64,000 nt of DNA, taken from positions 1 to 64,000 of the forward strand of contig NZ_CP101750.1 of the NCBI RefSeq assembly GCF_026810505.1, written 5' to 3'. Below are positions 31,743 to 39,792 of the stretch, piece by piece. The stretch comes from Streptomyces sp. Je 1-369. GTDB lineage: Bacteria; Actinomycetota; Actinomycetes; Streptomycetales; Streptomycetaceae. Position 1 is the first letter of the stretch; each line of letters opens with the position of its first letter. The position numbers were made by a program, and so were the translations under genes. The notes beneath the pieces are model-generated. The model searched no databases. It saw nothing but the letters and a program-made list of their open reading frames with translations, and was not told where the DNA came from.

Positions 31743-33709
31743 CGTGGGGTGCCCTGGGGGGCGGGGTGGGTGATGGTCTGCCAGTGCCAGGGGGCGTCGA
31801 AGGCGGTGACCTCGACGGGGGTGCCGGTGAGGGTGAGTTCGGCGGCCAGGGTGGTGGCGCGGGCGATGAAGCGGGAGGCGCGGTGGGCGGCGAGCAGGTC
31901 GGGTTCGGTGAAGGGGGTGCCGGCGCAGCGCAGCAGGCGCAGGTCGACGAAGCCGTTGAAGGTGCGTCCGGCGACCTCGACGGGCTGGGGGGAGCGGATG
32001 GAGAAGCGCACCTGGTTGCTGACGTGCCCGTGGTGGTGCTGGTCGGAGAAGAAGGCGATGTCGGGGATGGTGGGCGGCACGAAGTGGTCGCGGGCCACCA
32101 CGGCGGGGTGGCGGGGCAGGTTGCCGGGCACGAAGTGCCAGGAGTTGTACTGCATGCGGGAGGACATCGCCCAGGCCGCGTCCGCCATCGCCTCGACCGA
32201 GCCGCCGAAGTGGGTGCGCGCCTGGGGGCGGGGCACCACGCAGCAGAAGTAGTGGGTGATGTCCCAGCCGCAGATCTCCGCCCAGCTCTCGGTGCGCAGC
32301 GCGGTGATCAGCGCGGGCAGGGAGCGCATGCCGCGGCTCATGGCGAAGTCGGCGGCGAACACGTCGGCGACGGCCGTGACGCTTTCGTGGACGAGTGCTT
32401 CCAGGCCGGTGGCGTGGGTGCCGTGCGGGCGGGCGAGCCAGGCGGGGTCGGCGGCCGTGCTGTGCCCGAGTTCGTCCAGGGTGGTGCCGGTCAGCGGCAG
32501 GCGGCCGGTCAGGCGGCGGCTGAGTTCCTCGTCGTGGTGTCGTACCCCGTCGGTGTCGGCGGCGATGCGTTCCACCTTGTGCATCAGGGTGCCGTGGATC
32601 TCGCGGTAGAGGGGGACCTGGCGGATCACCTGGCGGCGGCGTGCGCCGAGCGCTTCGGCGAGGGTCTTGAGGTCCTCCACGCCGTGGGAGGCGGCGGGGG
32701 CGATCGGCTCGCCGGGGACGCTGTCGTAGGTGTGGCGGATGCGTTCCAGCATGGCGGCGACGTGGTCGATGCTCAGCTGGGTGCCGTTGGCCTCCTCCAC
32801 CCGGCCGGCGCCGGCGGAGCGGATGAGCAGGGTCAGGGCGATGACCAGCTGCACGTCGTGGTCCGACCAGAGTTCCAGGGGCAGTTGCTGCAGGCTGCTC
32901 AGGACGCAGTCGGGGTGTCCGGGCCACAGGGTCTTGCCGGTGAGGCTGTTCTGCTCCCGGAAGTTGGTGTACTGGCGGTGTTCTTGGTAGAGCACGAAGG
33001 GGGCGGTGCGCAGGGCCGCTTCCTTGGCCTGGTCCAGGAGTTCGTCGCGGCCCTTCTCGCCCTGGCGCTCCAGCCAGGCGCGGCAGTCGGCCAGGGTGTG
33101 GGCGGTGCGGGCGGCGGCGCGGCTCATGTGGGCGTGGTAGGCGCGGGCGGCCTGCAGGGACCAGGGCACGCGCAGGACGCCGCCGACCAGGTGGCGGCGG
33201 TCCAGGGGGCCCTGGGTGGGGCCGCGCAGGACGATGCGGCCGGTGGTGGCCAGGGCGAGTTCGCCGACGAAGACGGGTTCCTCGGCGGCGGCTTCGATGA
33301 GGTCGACGACGGCCGGTTCGGCGGTGTCGGTGCTCTCGTGTGCGGTGGCGGTGGTGGTGTCCTCGCGCCAGGTCAGGCCCCACAGGGCGTGAAAGGCGGC
33401 TTCCTCGGTGGTGCTCAGGGCCCGCAGCTGTACCTGGGGCGGTACGTGGCCGTCCAGGTTGAGGAGGATGTCGACGCTCGTGCGCAGGTCGGCGGCGGTG
33501 CGGGCGCGCTGCCAGACCCGTTCCAGGAGGGCGGGGAAGCCGGCGCCGGGCTCGCGGGTGCGGTCGGGGCCCGGTGCGGTGCCCGCGGTGGTGCCCAGGC
33601 GGCTGGGGCGGCGGCTGAGGCGTTTTCTGGCGTTGGCGGCGCGGCGGCTCTCGCGTTCGGCGGGCCCGGTCGTTTCGGCGGGCCCGTTCGTTTCGGCGGG
33701 CCCGGTCAT
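31739..33709 (-). CDS. Large uncharacterised protein of the hydrazine operon, candidate N-N bond-forming enzyme
   Basis: 656 residues from the ATG at 33709, which overlaps the ferredoxin stop. I recognise no standard domain. The N terminus is a disordered Pro/Glu/Thr segment (about 50 residues). The middle has Trp/Arg-rich helices, including FVLYQEHRQYTNFREQNSLT. The C-terminal third is rich in conserved-looking His, Cys and aromatic residues: WAEICGWDITHYFCCVVPRP, QYNSWHFVPGNLPRHP and FFSDQHHHGHVSNQVRFS. A 2[4Fe-4S] ferredoxin is encoded immediately upstream, suggesting a redox enzyme fed by it. Since the operon otherwise encodes known downstream steps, this protein is the natural candidate for reductive coupling of nitrite-derived nitrogen with aspartate to hydrazinosuccinate. 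That is inference. Confidence 0.7.
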   Translation of the reverse strand: MTGPAETNGPAETTGPAERESRRAANARKRLSRRPSRLGTTAGTAPGPDRTREPGAGFPALLERVWQRARTAADLRTSVDILLNLDGHVPPQVQLRALSTTEEAAFHALWGLTWREDTTTATAHESTDTAEPAVVDLIEAAAEEPVFVGELALATTGRIVLRGPTQGPLDRRHLVGGVLRVPWSLQAARAYHAHMSRAAARTAHTLADCRAWLERQGEKGRDELLDQAKEAALRTAPFVLYQEHRQYTNFREQNSLTGKTLWPGHPDCVLSSLQQLPLELWSDHDVQLVIALTLLIRSAGAGRVEEANGTQLSIDHVAAMLERIRHTYDSVPGEPIAPAASHGVEDLKTLAEALGARRRQVIRQVPLYREIHGTLMHKVERIAADTDGVRHHDEELSRRLTGRLPLTGTTLDELGHSTAADPAWLARPHGTHATGLEALVHESVTAVADVFAADFAMSRGMRSLPALITALRTESWAEICGWDITHYFCCVVPRPQARTHFGGSVEAMADAAWAMSSRMQYNSWHFVPGNLPRHPAVVARDHFVPPTIPDIAFFSDQHHHGHVSNQVRFSIRSPQPVEVAGRTFNGFVDLRLLRCAGTPFTEPDLLAAHRASRFIARATTLAAELTLTGTPVEVTAFDAPWHWQTITHPAPQGTPR

Positions 33710-34032
33710 GAGGTGCCCGCGGACAGGTCGATGTGGCTCCACAGGCTCGCGTCGGTGGACTCCCAGTCCTCGTCGACGTAGATGCAGTCGACGGGGCACT
33801 CCAGGACGCAGGCGGGGCAGCCCGAGCACAGTTCGGGAATGATGATGACGTCAAGACCGCGGTCGAATATGGCGCCGAACTCCTCGGGGCAGCCGCGCAG
33901 GCAGCTGTCGCAGGTGATGCACTCCGAGGTTTCTATGCGGCGCGGTGGCTTCTTCCAGTTCTCGCCGCGAGTTCGCGCGGCGATCCGCTCGGAACGGGCG
34001 GATTTCGCCGCCGGCAATGCGTTCTCGCTCAC
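33706..34032 (-). CDS. 2[4Fe-4S] ferredoxin, first gene of the hydrazine operon
   Basis: 108 residues from a GTG at 34032 with GAAGGGTGAG upstream. Two cluster motifs are present: CITCDSCLRGCP (Cys38, 41, 44, 48) and CSGCPACVLECP (Cys69, 72, 75, 79). A 30-residue basic N-terminal extension precedes them. A ferredoxin of this type belongs to the N-N gene set shared by the fosfazinomycin and kinamycin clusters, where it probably feeds electrons to the hydrazine-forming step. It overlaps the next gene by 4 bp and its leader contains a StrR-like site. Confidence 0.85.
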   Translation of the reverse strand: MSENALPAAKSARSERIAARTRGENWKKPPRRIETSECITCDSCLRGCPEEFGAIFDRGLDVIIIPELCSGCPACVLECPVDCIYVDEDWESTDASLWSHIDLSAGTS

Positions 34033-34130
34033 GGAACACTCACCCTTCGGGTCGGTTCGAGACGCCCACATCGTTACGACGGTGTCTCGACCACTCCATG
34101 AGCTTCGGTGGTGGCGTACTCGACTGCTTT

Positions 34131-34158
34131 GTTCAACCGGTGAATTGCTCGGTTGAAC
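34131..34158. promoter_or_regulatory. StrR-type binding site upstream of the hydrazine operon
   Basis: GTTCAACCG (34131-34139) and CGGTTGAAC (34150-34158) form a perfect inverted repeat with a 10-base spacer; one further T/A pair extends it. It closely resembles the StrR/NovG consensus GTTCRACTG-N11-CRGTYGAAC, though the spacer is one base short. It lies 99 bp before the ferredoxin start and 73 bp before the divergent VOC-type gene, so it may control both. Confidence 0.72.
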
Positions 34159-34231
34159 AGTGACGGGCGGTTCTACCGTCGTGCCCACGAACCGCCCCCA
34201 GGGGGTCCGACCACGAACAGGAGCTGCCACG

Positions 34232-34696
34232 ATGCCTGCGACGCCGGCGCCGAAACTGATGACGTTCCTGACCTTCAGGAGCCAGGCCGAGGAGGCGCTG
34301 CAGTTCTACACCTCGCTCTTCGACAACAGTGAGGTGCACCGGATGATCCGGGCCCGCGCCGGGGAGCCGGGGTGGGAGGAAGGGGTGCTGCAGCATGCTC
34401 TCTTCACGCTCGACGGGCAGATGTTCATGTGTACGAACATGCCGCCGCCGGGGGCCGTTGGATACGATCTTGCGCCGTGGGATTCGTATGAGTTCTCCCC
34501 CGCGACCGCGATATACGTGCAGTGCGAATCGGAAAGTGAATTCGATCGTTTCTACACGGCGCTTTCCGAGAAGGGCGAGGTCATCATGCCGGCGGGCGGG
34601 TATGAATTCAGTGCCCGGTTCGCGTGGCTGACCGACCGGTTCGGGGTGTCGTGGCGCATCAACCTCGTGCCGTCCAGGGGCTCGCGCGGCCGGTGA
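34232..34696 (+). CDS. VOC-superfamily (PhnB-like) protein
   Basis: 154 residues from the ATG at 34232, with ACAGGAGCTG upstream. The sequence KLMTFLTFRSQAEEALQFYT and the C-terminal RFAWLTDRFGVSWRINLVP are typical of the PhnB/3-demethylubiquinone-methyltransferase-like branch of the vicinal oxygen chelate fold. Such proteins can be metal enzymes or drug-binding (bleomycin-resistance-like) proteins. Its promoter faces the StrR-like site, suggesting cluster membership, perhaps in self-protection. Confidence 0.75.
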   Translation: MPATPAPKLMTFLTFRSQAEEALQFYTSLFDNSEVHRMIRARAGEPGWEEGVLQHALFTLDGQMFMCTNMPPPGAVGYDLAPWDSYEFSPATAIYVQCESESEFDRFYTALSEKGEVIMPAGGYEFSARFAWLTDRFGVSWRINLVPSRGSRGR

Positions 34697-34707
34697 GCGC
34701 TGCATGC

Positions 34708-34749
34708 GGCTGAGGCCGGCCCGCCTCGTGGAGGGGGCCGGCCTCAGCC
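34708..34749. terminator. Terminator between convergent VOC and CMD genes
   Basis: GGCTGAGGCCGGCC (34708-34721) pairs perfectly with GGCCGGCCTCAGCC (34736-34749). It begins 12 bp after the VOC gene stop and ends 19 bp before the convergent gene's stop. Confidence 0.8.
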
Positions 34750-34768
34750 GTGTGCGGTGCGGTGCCGG

Positions 34769-35221
34769 TCAGCCCCAGGCGCCGGCGATCGCCTTGGTGG
34801 TCACGTTCAGGCGGTTGAAGAAGTTGGTCAGGGAGACCATGAGGATCAGGGCCGCCAGGCCCTTCTCGTCGTAGTGGGCCTTGGCGCGCTCCCACACGTC
34901 GTCCGGCACCGGGTCGGAGCGGTCGGCGAGGCGGGTGGCGCACTCGGACAGCTCCAGCGCGGCGCGCTCGGCGTCGGTGAAGTAGGAGGTCTCCCGCCAG
35001 GCGGCGACGGCGAACAGGCGCTCCTCGGTCTCGCCGGCCTTGCGGGCGCCGCGGGCCCCGGAGTCCACACAGGGGCTGCAGCCGTTGATCTGGCTCGCGC
35101 GCAGGTGGACCAGGTCCAGGGTCGTCTTCGGGACTCCACCGGAGTAGATCGCCTTGTACATGTCCTGCACAGGCTGGGTGGCGTCAAGGATCATCGCCGG
35201 GTTCTGCAGGCGCGCTTCCAT
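34769..35221 (-). CDS. Carboxymuconolactone-decarboxylase-family (AhpD-like) protein
   Basis: 150 residues. The active-site segment SQINGCSPCVDSGARGARKAG carries the CxxC pair (Cys48, Cys51) and a following His-less helix, as in AhpD-like alkylhydroperoxidases and gamma-carboxymuconolactone decarboxylases. ECF41 sigma factors characteristically control genes of this family, and an ECF41-type promoter precedes this one (35278-35304). It probably handles peroxide or a reactive small molecule. The sigma factor gene is at 37791-38666. Confidence 0.85.
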   Translation of the reverse strand: MEARLQNPAMILDATQPVQDMYKAIYSGGVPKTTLDLVHLRASQINGCSPCVDSGARGARKAGETEERLFAVAAWRETSYFTDAERAALELSECATRLADRSDPVPDDVWERAKAHYDEKGLAALILMVSLTNFFNRLNVTTKAIAGAWG

Positions 35222-35277
35222 GATTTTTCCTCTCTTGGATCAACATCGACGCCGCTTTCAGGCAGCGTCACTTCTAT

Positions 35278-35304
35278 GACGATCGGGGGCGGGTGAGTGT
35301 GACA
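35278..35304 (-). promoter_or_regulatory. ECF41-type promoter of the CMD-family gene
   Basis: On the minus strand TGTCACA (35304-35298) is followed after exactly 16 bases by CGTC (35281-35278). The downstream CGTCATAGAAGTGACG differs in only one of 16 bases from the matching stretch upstream of the MMPL gene. TGTCACA and CGTC are the known -35 and -10 elements of ECF41 promoters. The start codon is 57 bp downstream. Confidence 0.8.
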
Positions 35305-35392
35305 GCGGCAGGTCACCGGGGCTGCGGGGGTGGGGCGGGGGCGCGCGCCGCGGGGGATTCGGCGCGGCGCCCCCTTCCGTCCGGCGCGCCGG

Positions 35393-37576
35393 TCAGGTGC
35401 CGACGTCGACGCGGGCGGTCTGTGCGGGGCGCTCGCCGGGCAGCGGCGCCTCGTCCTCGGGGTGGCCCGGGCGCCAGATGCGCGGGCCGATGCTGAGGGA
35501 GAGGGCGGGGATGAGCAGGCTGCGCACCAGGAAGGTGTCCAGGAGGATGCCGATCGCGATGAGCAGGCCCTGCTGCAGGGAGGCCACGGTGGGGATGGCG
35601 GCCAGCACGCAGAAGGTGGCGGCCAGGACGACGCCCGCGGAGGTGATGACGCCGCCGGTGACGGTGAGGCCGGTGAGGGTGCCCTCGCGGTGGCCGCGGA
35701 GTTTGACCTCTTCGCGGACCCGGGCCATCAGGAAGATCGTGTAGTCCACCCCGAGGGCGACCAGGAACAGGAAGCCGATCAGCAGCAGTCCGCGGTCGAT
35801 GCGGGGGTAGTCGATGGCGTGGAAGAGCAGGGAGGCCGCGCCGACGGCGGCGGCGAAGGAGACGACCACCGAGGCCAGCAGGACCAGCGGGGCGACCACC
35901 GCGCGCAGCACCAGGATCAGCATGAGCAGGACGACCGCGAGGATCAGCGGGATGAGGAGCATCTCCTCGTCCTTCTGGGCGTCGGAGGTGTCCAGGACGA
36001 TCGCGGTCTGGCCGCCCACGACCGCCTCGGCGCTCTCACCTTGTGTCCTGTCCAGGGCGGTGCGCATCCGCTCGACGGTGTCCTTGGCCCCGGCGGTGTC
36101 GGGGGCGTCCGCGAAGACGGCGGTCAGGTGGGTCCAGCCGCCCGCGGTGCGCTGGGTGGCGGCGGATTCGACGCCGGGGACGTCCTTGACGGTCCGCAGT
36201 GCGGTGTCGGCTCCGGCGGCGGGCACGTAGATGTCGGCGGGTGCGGAGGAGCCGGCGGGGAAGTGCTTGGCCAGCAGGTGCTGGCCCTCCACGGAGTCGA
36301 CGGACTTGGTGAACTGCTCGGCCTGGGTCTGGCCGGTCTCCACTGTGGCGGTGCCAAGGGCCAGGACGGCCAGGACGCCGATGGAGGCGGCCCAGATGAC
36401 GCGGGGCCTGCGGCCCACGGCGCCTGCCACGCGGGCCCAGGTGCCGTGCTCGTTCTCCGCGCTGGCGTCGTAGCCGGGGGTGTGGCGCGGCACGAAGGGC
36501 CAGAACGTCCAGCGGCCCAGGATGACCAGCAGGGCGGGCAGCAGGGAGGTCATCGCCAGGAAGACCACCGCGATGCCGATGGCCACGACCGGGCCCAGGC
36601 CCTGGGTGGAGTTCATGCTGCCGAAGACCAGGCAGAGCGTGGCCACGCCGACGGTGGCCGCGGAGGCGGCGAGTGCGGGCAGGGAGCGGCGTACGGCGAT
36701 CTGCATCGCTTCGTGGCGGTCGGCGTGGCGGTGCAGTTCCTCGCGGTATCGGGCGATGAGCAGCAGGGCGTAGTCGGTGCCGACGCCCACGCACAGGATC
36801 ATCAGGATGTACGCGCTGAGTCCGTTGACGAGCAGGCCGGCGTGTTTGGCCAGGAGGTAGACCACGCCGCTGGCGACCTGGCTGGCCAGGAAGACGGTGA
36901 GCAGCGGGACGATCCACAGGACGGGGCTGCGGTAGGTCAGCAGGAGCAGCAGGGCGACGACGCCGAGGGCCGCGCCGAGCAGGGCGCCGTCCATGCCGCT
37001 GTAGACCTCGGCGAAGTCGCGGACGCTGCCGGCCTCGCCGGCGATGCGGATGTCCAGGCCGTCGGGTGCGTCTTTCTTGACGATGTCCTCGGAGTCGCCG
37101 ACGGCGTCGGTGAGTACTTTGTTGTCGCTGGGGCTGGTGCGCAGCGGGTAGCTGAGGAAGGCGGCCTTGTCGTCCTTGGAGACCTGGGGTTTGGCGACGT
37201 CGCCGACGGCGATGTCGTCCTGGAGGGCGGCGCGGTCGGCTGCGATCTTGTCCCGGTCGGCGTCGGTGAGTCCGCCGCCGCGGGCGTAGATGATGATCGC
37301 GGTGCTGCTGTCCTTGTCGGCGAAGTGCTTCTCGGCCAGTTCGACGGCGTGGGTGGACTGGGCGCTGGAGGGCAGCCAGGTCTCGGGGTCGTTGTCCTGG
37401 ACGTCGCCCAGTTTGGCGGCGAGGGAGCCGCCGGCGGAGATGAGCACGAGCCAGATGAGGAGTACGGCCCACTTGGAGCGGCGTCCGCTGACCATGCGGG
37501 CATAGCGGGCCAGGAATCCGGCTGCGGCGCCTGGACTGTCACTGTGGGTGTCTGGTCGACGACGTAGCGTTGTCAT
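35393..37576 (-). CDS. MMPL/RND-family exporter
   Basis: 727 residues from the ATG at 37576; a TTG 12 bp upstream is less likely. Two homologous halves each have a long extracytoplasmic loop followed by transmembrane helices, including LILMILVLRAVVAPL-like and GVDYTIFLMARVREE / GVGTDYALLLIARYREE segments, the hallmark of actinobacterial MMPL proteins such as ActII-3. They export lipids or polyketides using the proton gradient. An ECF41-type promoter lies 148 bp upstream, so it belongs to the adjacent sigma factor's regulon. Confidence 0.88.
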   Translation of the reverse strand: MTTLRRRPDTHSDSPGAAAGFLARYARMVSGRRSKWAVLLIWLVLISAGGSLAAKLGDVQDNDPETWLPSSAQSTHAVELAEKHFADKDSSTAIIIYARGGGLTDADRDKIAADRAALQDDIAVGDVAKPQVSKDDKAAFLSYPLRTSPSDNKVLTDAVGDSEDIVKKDAPDGLDIRIAGEAGSVRDFAEVYSGMDGALLGAALGVVALLLLLTYRSPVLWIVPLLTVFLASQVASGVVYLLAKHAGLLVNGLSAYILMILCVGVGTDYALLLIARYREELHRHADRHEAMQIAVRRSLPALAASAATVGVATLCLVFGSMNSTQGLGPVVAIGIAVVFLAMTSLLPALLVILGRWTFWPFVPRHTPGYDASAENEHGTWARVAGAVGRRPRVIWAASIGVLAVLALGTATVETGQTQAEQFTKSVDSVEGQHLLAKHFPAGSSAPADIYVPAAGADTALRTVKDVPGVESAATQRTAGGWTHLTAVFADAPDTAGAKDTVERMRTALDRTQGESAEAVVGGQTAIVLDTSDAQKDEEMLLIPLILAVVLLMLILVLRAVVAPLVLLASVVVSFAAAVGAASLLFHAIDYPRIDRGLLLIGFLFLVALGVDYTIFLMARVREEVKLRGHREGTLTGLTVTGGVITSAGVVLAATFCVLAAIPTVASLQQGLLIAIGILLDTFLVRSLLIPALSLSIGPRIWRPGHPEDEAPLPGERPAQTARVDVGT

Positions 37577-37723
37577 GGTTGCTCGCAAAGGGTCAGGGAG
37601 CCTGCTTCGGACAGCTCCGCTCTTGAAAAATTTGGGGAGAGCGCGACCAGGGGCGCGGCGCCTGGTCGAAGCCTGCGCGGCCGCATCCCGTCACACGCGG
37701 GTGGTCCCGTTCGTCACTGCTAT

Positions 37724-37750
37724 GACGCCCGGCAGCGCGAAGATGTGACA
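37724..37750 (-). promoter_or_regulatory. ECF41-type promoter of the MMPL exporter gene
   Basis: Minus-strand TGTCACA (37750-37744), 16-base spacer, CGTC (37727-37724), continuing CGTCATAGCAGTGACG. Spacing and sequence duplicate the CMD-gene promoter. A second TGTCACA on the plus strand (37757-37763) faces the sigma factor gene but has no CGTC at the right distance, so autoregulation is uncertain. Confidence 0.8.
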
Positions 37751-37790
37751 GGCGTTTGTCACACACCGACCGGGATCGAAGGGGACGACG

Positions 37791-38666
37791 GTGGTCATGC
37801 AGGAAAACGAACGGTTGGCGCGCGCGTTCGAGGAGAAGCGGCCGCGGCTGCAGGCCGTGGCCCACCGCATGCTCGGCGCGACCGATGAGGCCGAGGACGC
37901 CGTGCAGGAGGCCTGGATCCGGCTGCACCGCACCGAGACCGACAGTGTGGAGAACCTCGACGGCTGGCTCACCACGGTGGTGAGCCGGGTCTGCCTGGAC
38001 ATGCTGCGCGCCCGCAACCGGCGTGAGGAGTTCCTGGCCGAGCACGCCGAGCCCTCGGACGAGCCCCGTACCGAGGACACCTCCGATCCCGAGCAGGCGG
38101 CCGTGCTCGCCGACTCGGTGGGCCTGGCGATGCTGGTGGTCCTGGACACCCTCGACCCCGACGAGCGCCTCGCCTTCGTCCTGCACGACACCTTCGCCGT
38201 GCCGTTCGCCGACATCGCCGCAATCATCGGGCGCAGTCCGGCGGCCACCCGGCAGCTGGCCAGCCGGGCCCGCCGGCGGGTGCACGGCGCCTCTCCCCTG
38301 CCCGACCTGCAGCGCCAGCACAAGGTCGTGGACGCCTTCCTGACCGCCGCGCGCAACGGGGAGTTCGAGCGGCTGCTCACCCTGCTGGCCCCCGACGCCT
38401 CCATGCATGCCGACGACACGGCGGTGCGCATCGGGGCCGCGCCGCTGACCGAGGGCGCCGAGGGCGTGGCGAGCATCTTCTCCGGCGGGGCGGAAGCGGC
38501 GCGCATCGCGCTCATCGACGGGTCGGTGGGAGCGGTGTGGCAGTCCAAGGTCCGCCCCATCGTGGTCTTCAACTTCACCATCGAGGACGGGAGGATCGCC
38601 GCGATCGACCTGGTGGCCGGGCCCGAGCGGCTGCGGGAACTGGACATCGTGGTCCTGGACGCCTGA
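37791..38666 (+). CDS. ECF41-family RNA polymerase sigma factor
   Basis: 291 residues from GTG 37791, or 289 from ATG 37797. Sigma region 2 is RPRLQAVAHRMLGATDEAED with VQEAWIRL and LTTVVSRVCLDMLRAR; region 4 is LDPDERLAFVLHDTFAVPF with IAAIIGRSPAATRQLASRAR. A C-terminal SnoaL/NTF2-like domain (residues about 175-290, VVDAFLTAARNGEFERLLTL) is the feature that defines ECF41 and replaces a classical anti-sigma factor. The divergent MMPL gene and the CMD-family gene both have matching promoters. The signal sensed by the SnoaL-like domain is unknown but might be a cluster intermediate. Confidence 0.9.
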   Translation: MVMQENERLARAFEEKRPRLQAVAHRMLGATDEAEDAVQEAWIRLHRTETDSVENLDGWLTTVVSRVCLDMLRARNRREEFLAEHAEPSDEPRTEDTSDPEQAAVLADSVGLAMLVVLDTLDPDERLAFVLHDTFAVPFADIAAIIGRSPAATRQLASRARRRVHGASPLPDLQRQHKVVDAFLTAARNGEFERLLTLLAPDASMHADDTAVRIGAAPLTEGAEGVASIFSGGAEAARIALIDGSVGAVWQSKVRPIVVFNFTIEDGRIAAIDLVAGPERLRELDIVVLDA

Positions 38667-38673
38667 GCCGCGG

Positions 38674-39792
38674 TCAGCTCCCGGGCGCGGTGGCGCCCGG
38701 GGGCAGGCACTCCTCCAGGAACGCCAGGGCCCGCAGGTGGTAGGCGCGGGCCGCCCAGCCCAGGCTGATGTTGTGCCCCGCGCCCGGCTGGTGCTCCAGC
38801 AGGACGCGGGGCGCGGCGGTGAAACCGGCCGCCAGCGCTGCCAGGTCGGCCTCCTGCCTGCGCCACCACAGCTCATGCTCGGCGAAGGTGAACCGCACCG
38901 GCACCCGCACCCGCGGCGCGAGGCGGTCGAACGTCCCCGGCCAGGCGGTGAGATCGGCCGCCTCCCGGGGCGGCATCGGCGCGACCGTGTCCGCGCTGGC
39001 CCTAAAGGTGCCCGGCGGGTACAGCCGCAGCGGCCCCCAGTGCCGGCGCCGGGCGGCGGGACGGTCGTGGCGCACCTCGTCCTCGGCGCCCGGCGCGTAC
39101 CGCCGTCCGCAGCCCGAGATGTCCACGCCGAGCAGCCCCTCGCCGTCCTGGGCGTGCGCGGCGAGGGAGAGGGCCAGCTTGCCGCCGAAGGAGTGCGCCA
39201 GCAGGAAGTGGCCTGCGCCCACCGGGTGGCGGCGGGCGAAGTCGGCGAGGGCCGCGCGCAGCAGCGGCGTCTGCTCCGCCAGCGGCAGGCCCTCGGGCAG
39301 CGCGGCCCTCGACCGGCCGTAGCCGGGCCGGTCGAGGGCCAGCACGGTGCAGCCGAGCCGGGCCCCCAGGCGCAGCAGGGACAGCTCGGGGCGGGCCTGC
39401 CCGTTGAAGTACCCGGCGCTCATGCCGCCGCCGTGCACTGCTACGACCAGTGCGCGCGGGGGCCCCGCGGGTTCGCACAGCAGGCCGGACAGAGAGAGCC
39501 CGGCGGCGTCCAGGACGACCGCGCGGACTTCGCCCGGCTGCCCCCCGCACGGGGCAACGGCGGCCGGGGCAGGGGTTGTTGGCGTCGGCACTGCCCGGCC
39601 CGCCCCGCGCCGGGCCACCGGCGCAGGCACCGGCGCCGCACACGTGGCGGGCTCAGCCGCGCCGGGGGCCGTTGGCACTCCTTCGCCCGCCTCCCGCCGG
39701 GCCCGCGGCGTCGGTCTCTCGCGTGCGGCGGCCGCCCCGCCCGCCCCGGGAGCCGTTGGCGCAGCCTCCGGCGCCCCAGGGGCCGTTGGCAC
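38674..39792 (-). CDS. Alpha/beta hydrolase with Pro/Ala-rich N-terminal extension
   Basis: 372 residues if it begins at the GTG at 39792, which overlaps the upstream hydroxylase stop by one base. Residues 1-88 are Pro/Ala-rich with repeated VPTAPGA, and the hydrolase fold begins near VRAVVLDAAGLSLSG, so a later internal start is possible. The core has VVAVHGGGMSAGYF (oxyanion loop), the nucleophile Ser in AHSFGGKLAL and the catalytic His in PGAGHNISLG. It is last in the PKS operon and could be a thioesterase-like, ester- or lactone-cleaving enzyme acting on the polyketide. Confidence 0.72.
   Translation of the reverse strand: MPTAPGAPEAAPTAPGAGGAAAARERPTPRARREAGEGVPTAPGAAEPATCAAPVPAPVARRGAGRAVPTPTTPAPAAVAPCGGQPGEVRAVVLDAAGLSLSGLLCEPAGPPRALVVAVHGGGMSAGYFNGQARPELSLLRLGARLGCTVLALDRPGYGRSRAALPEGLPLAEQTPLLRAALADFARRHPVGAGHFLLAHSFGGKLALSLAAHAQDGEGLLGVDISGCGRRYAPGAEDEVRHDRPAARRRHWGPLRLYPPGTFRASADTVAPMPPREAADLTAWPGTFDRLAPRVRVPVRFTFAEHELWWRRQEADLAALAAGFTAAPRVLLEHQPGAGHNISLGWAARAYHLRALAFLEECLPPGATAPGS

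Noticed and set aside
30336..33854. A single 1172-residue protein joining amidase to upstream sequence
   Set aside because: The upstream part is an Arg/Pro-rich shadow of the large hydrazine-operon gene. The amidase has its own ATG at 31742 in a four-base overlap.
37757..37763. ECF41 autoregulatory promoter for the sigma gene
   Set aside because: TGTCACA is present on the plus strand but no CGTC follows at 16 bases, so only a -35-like match remains.
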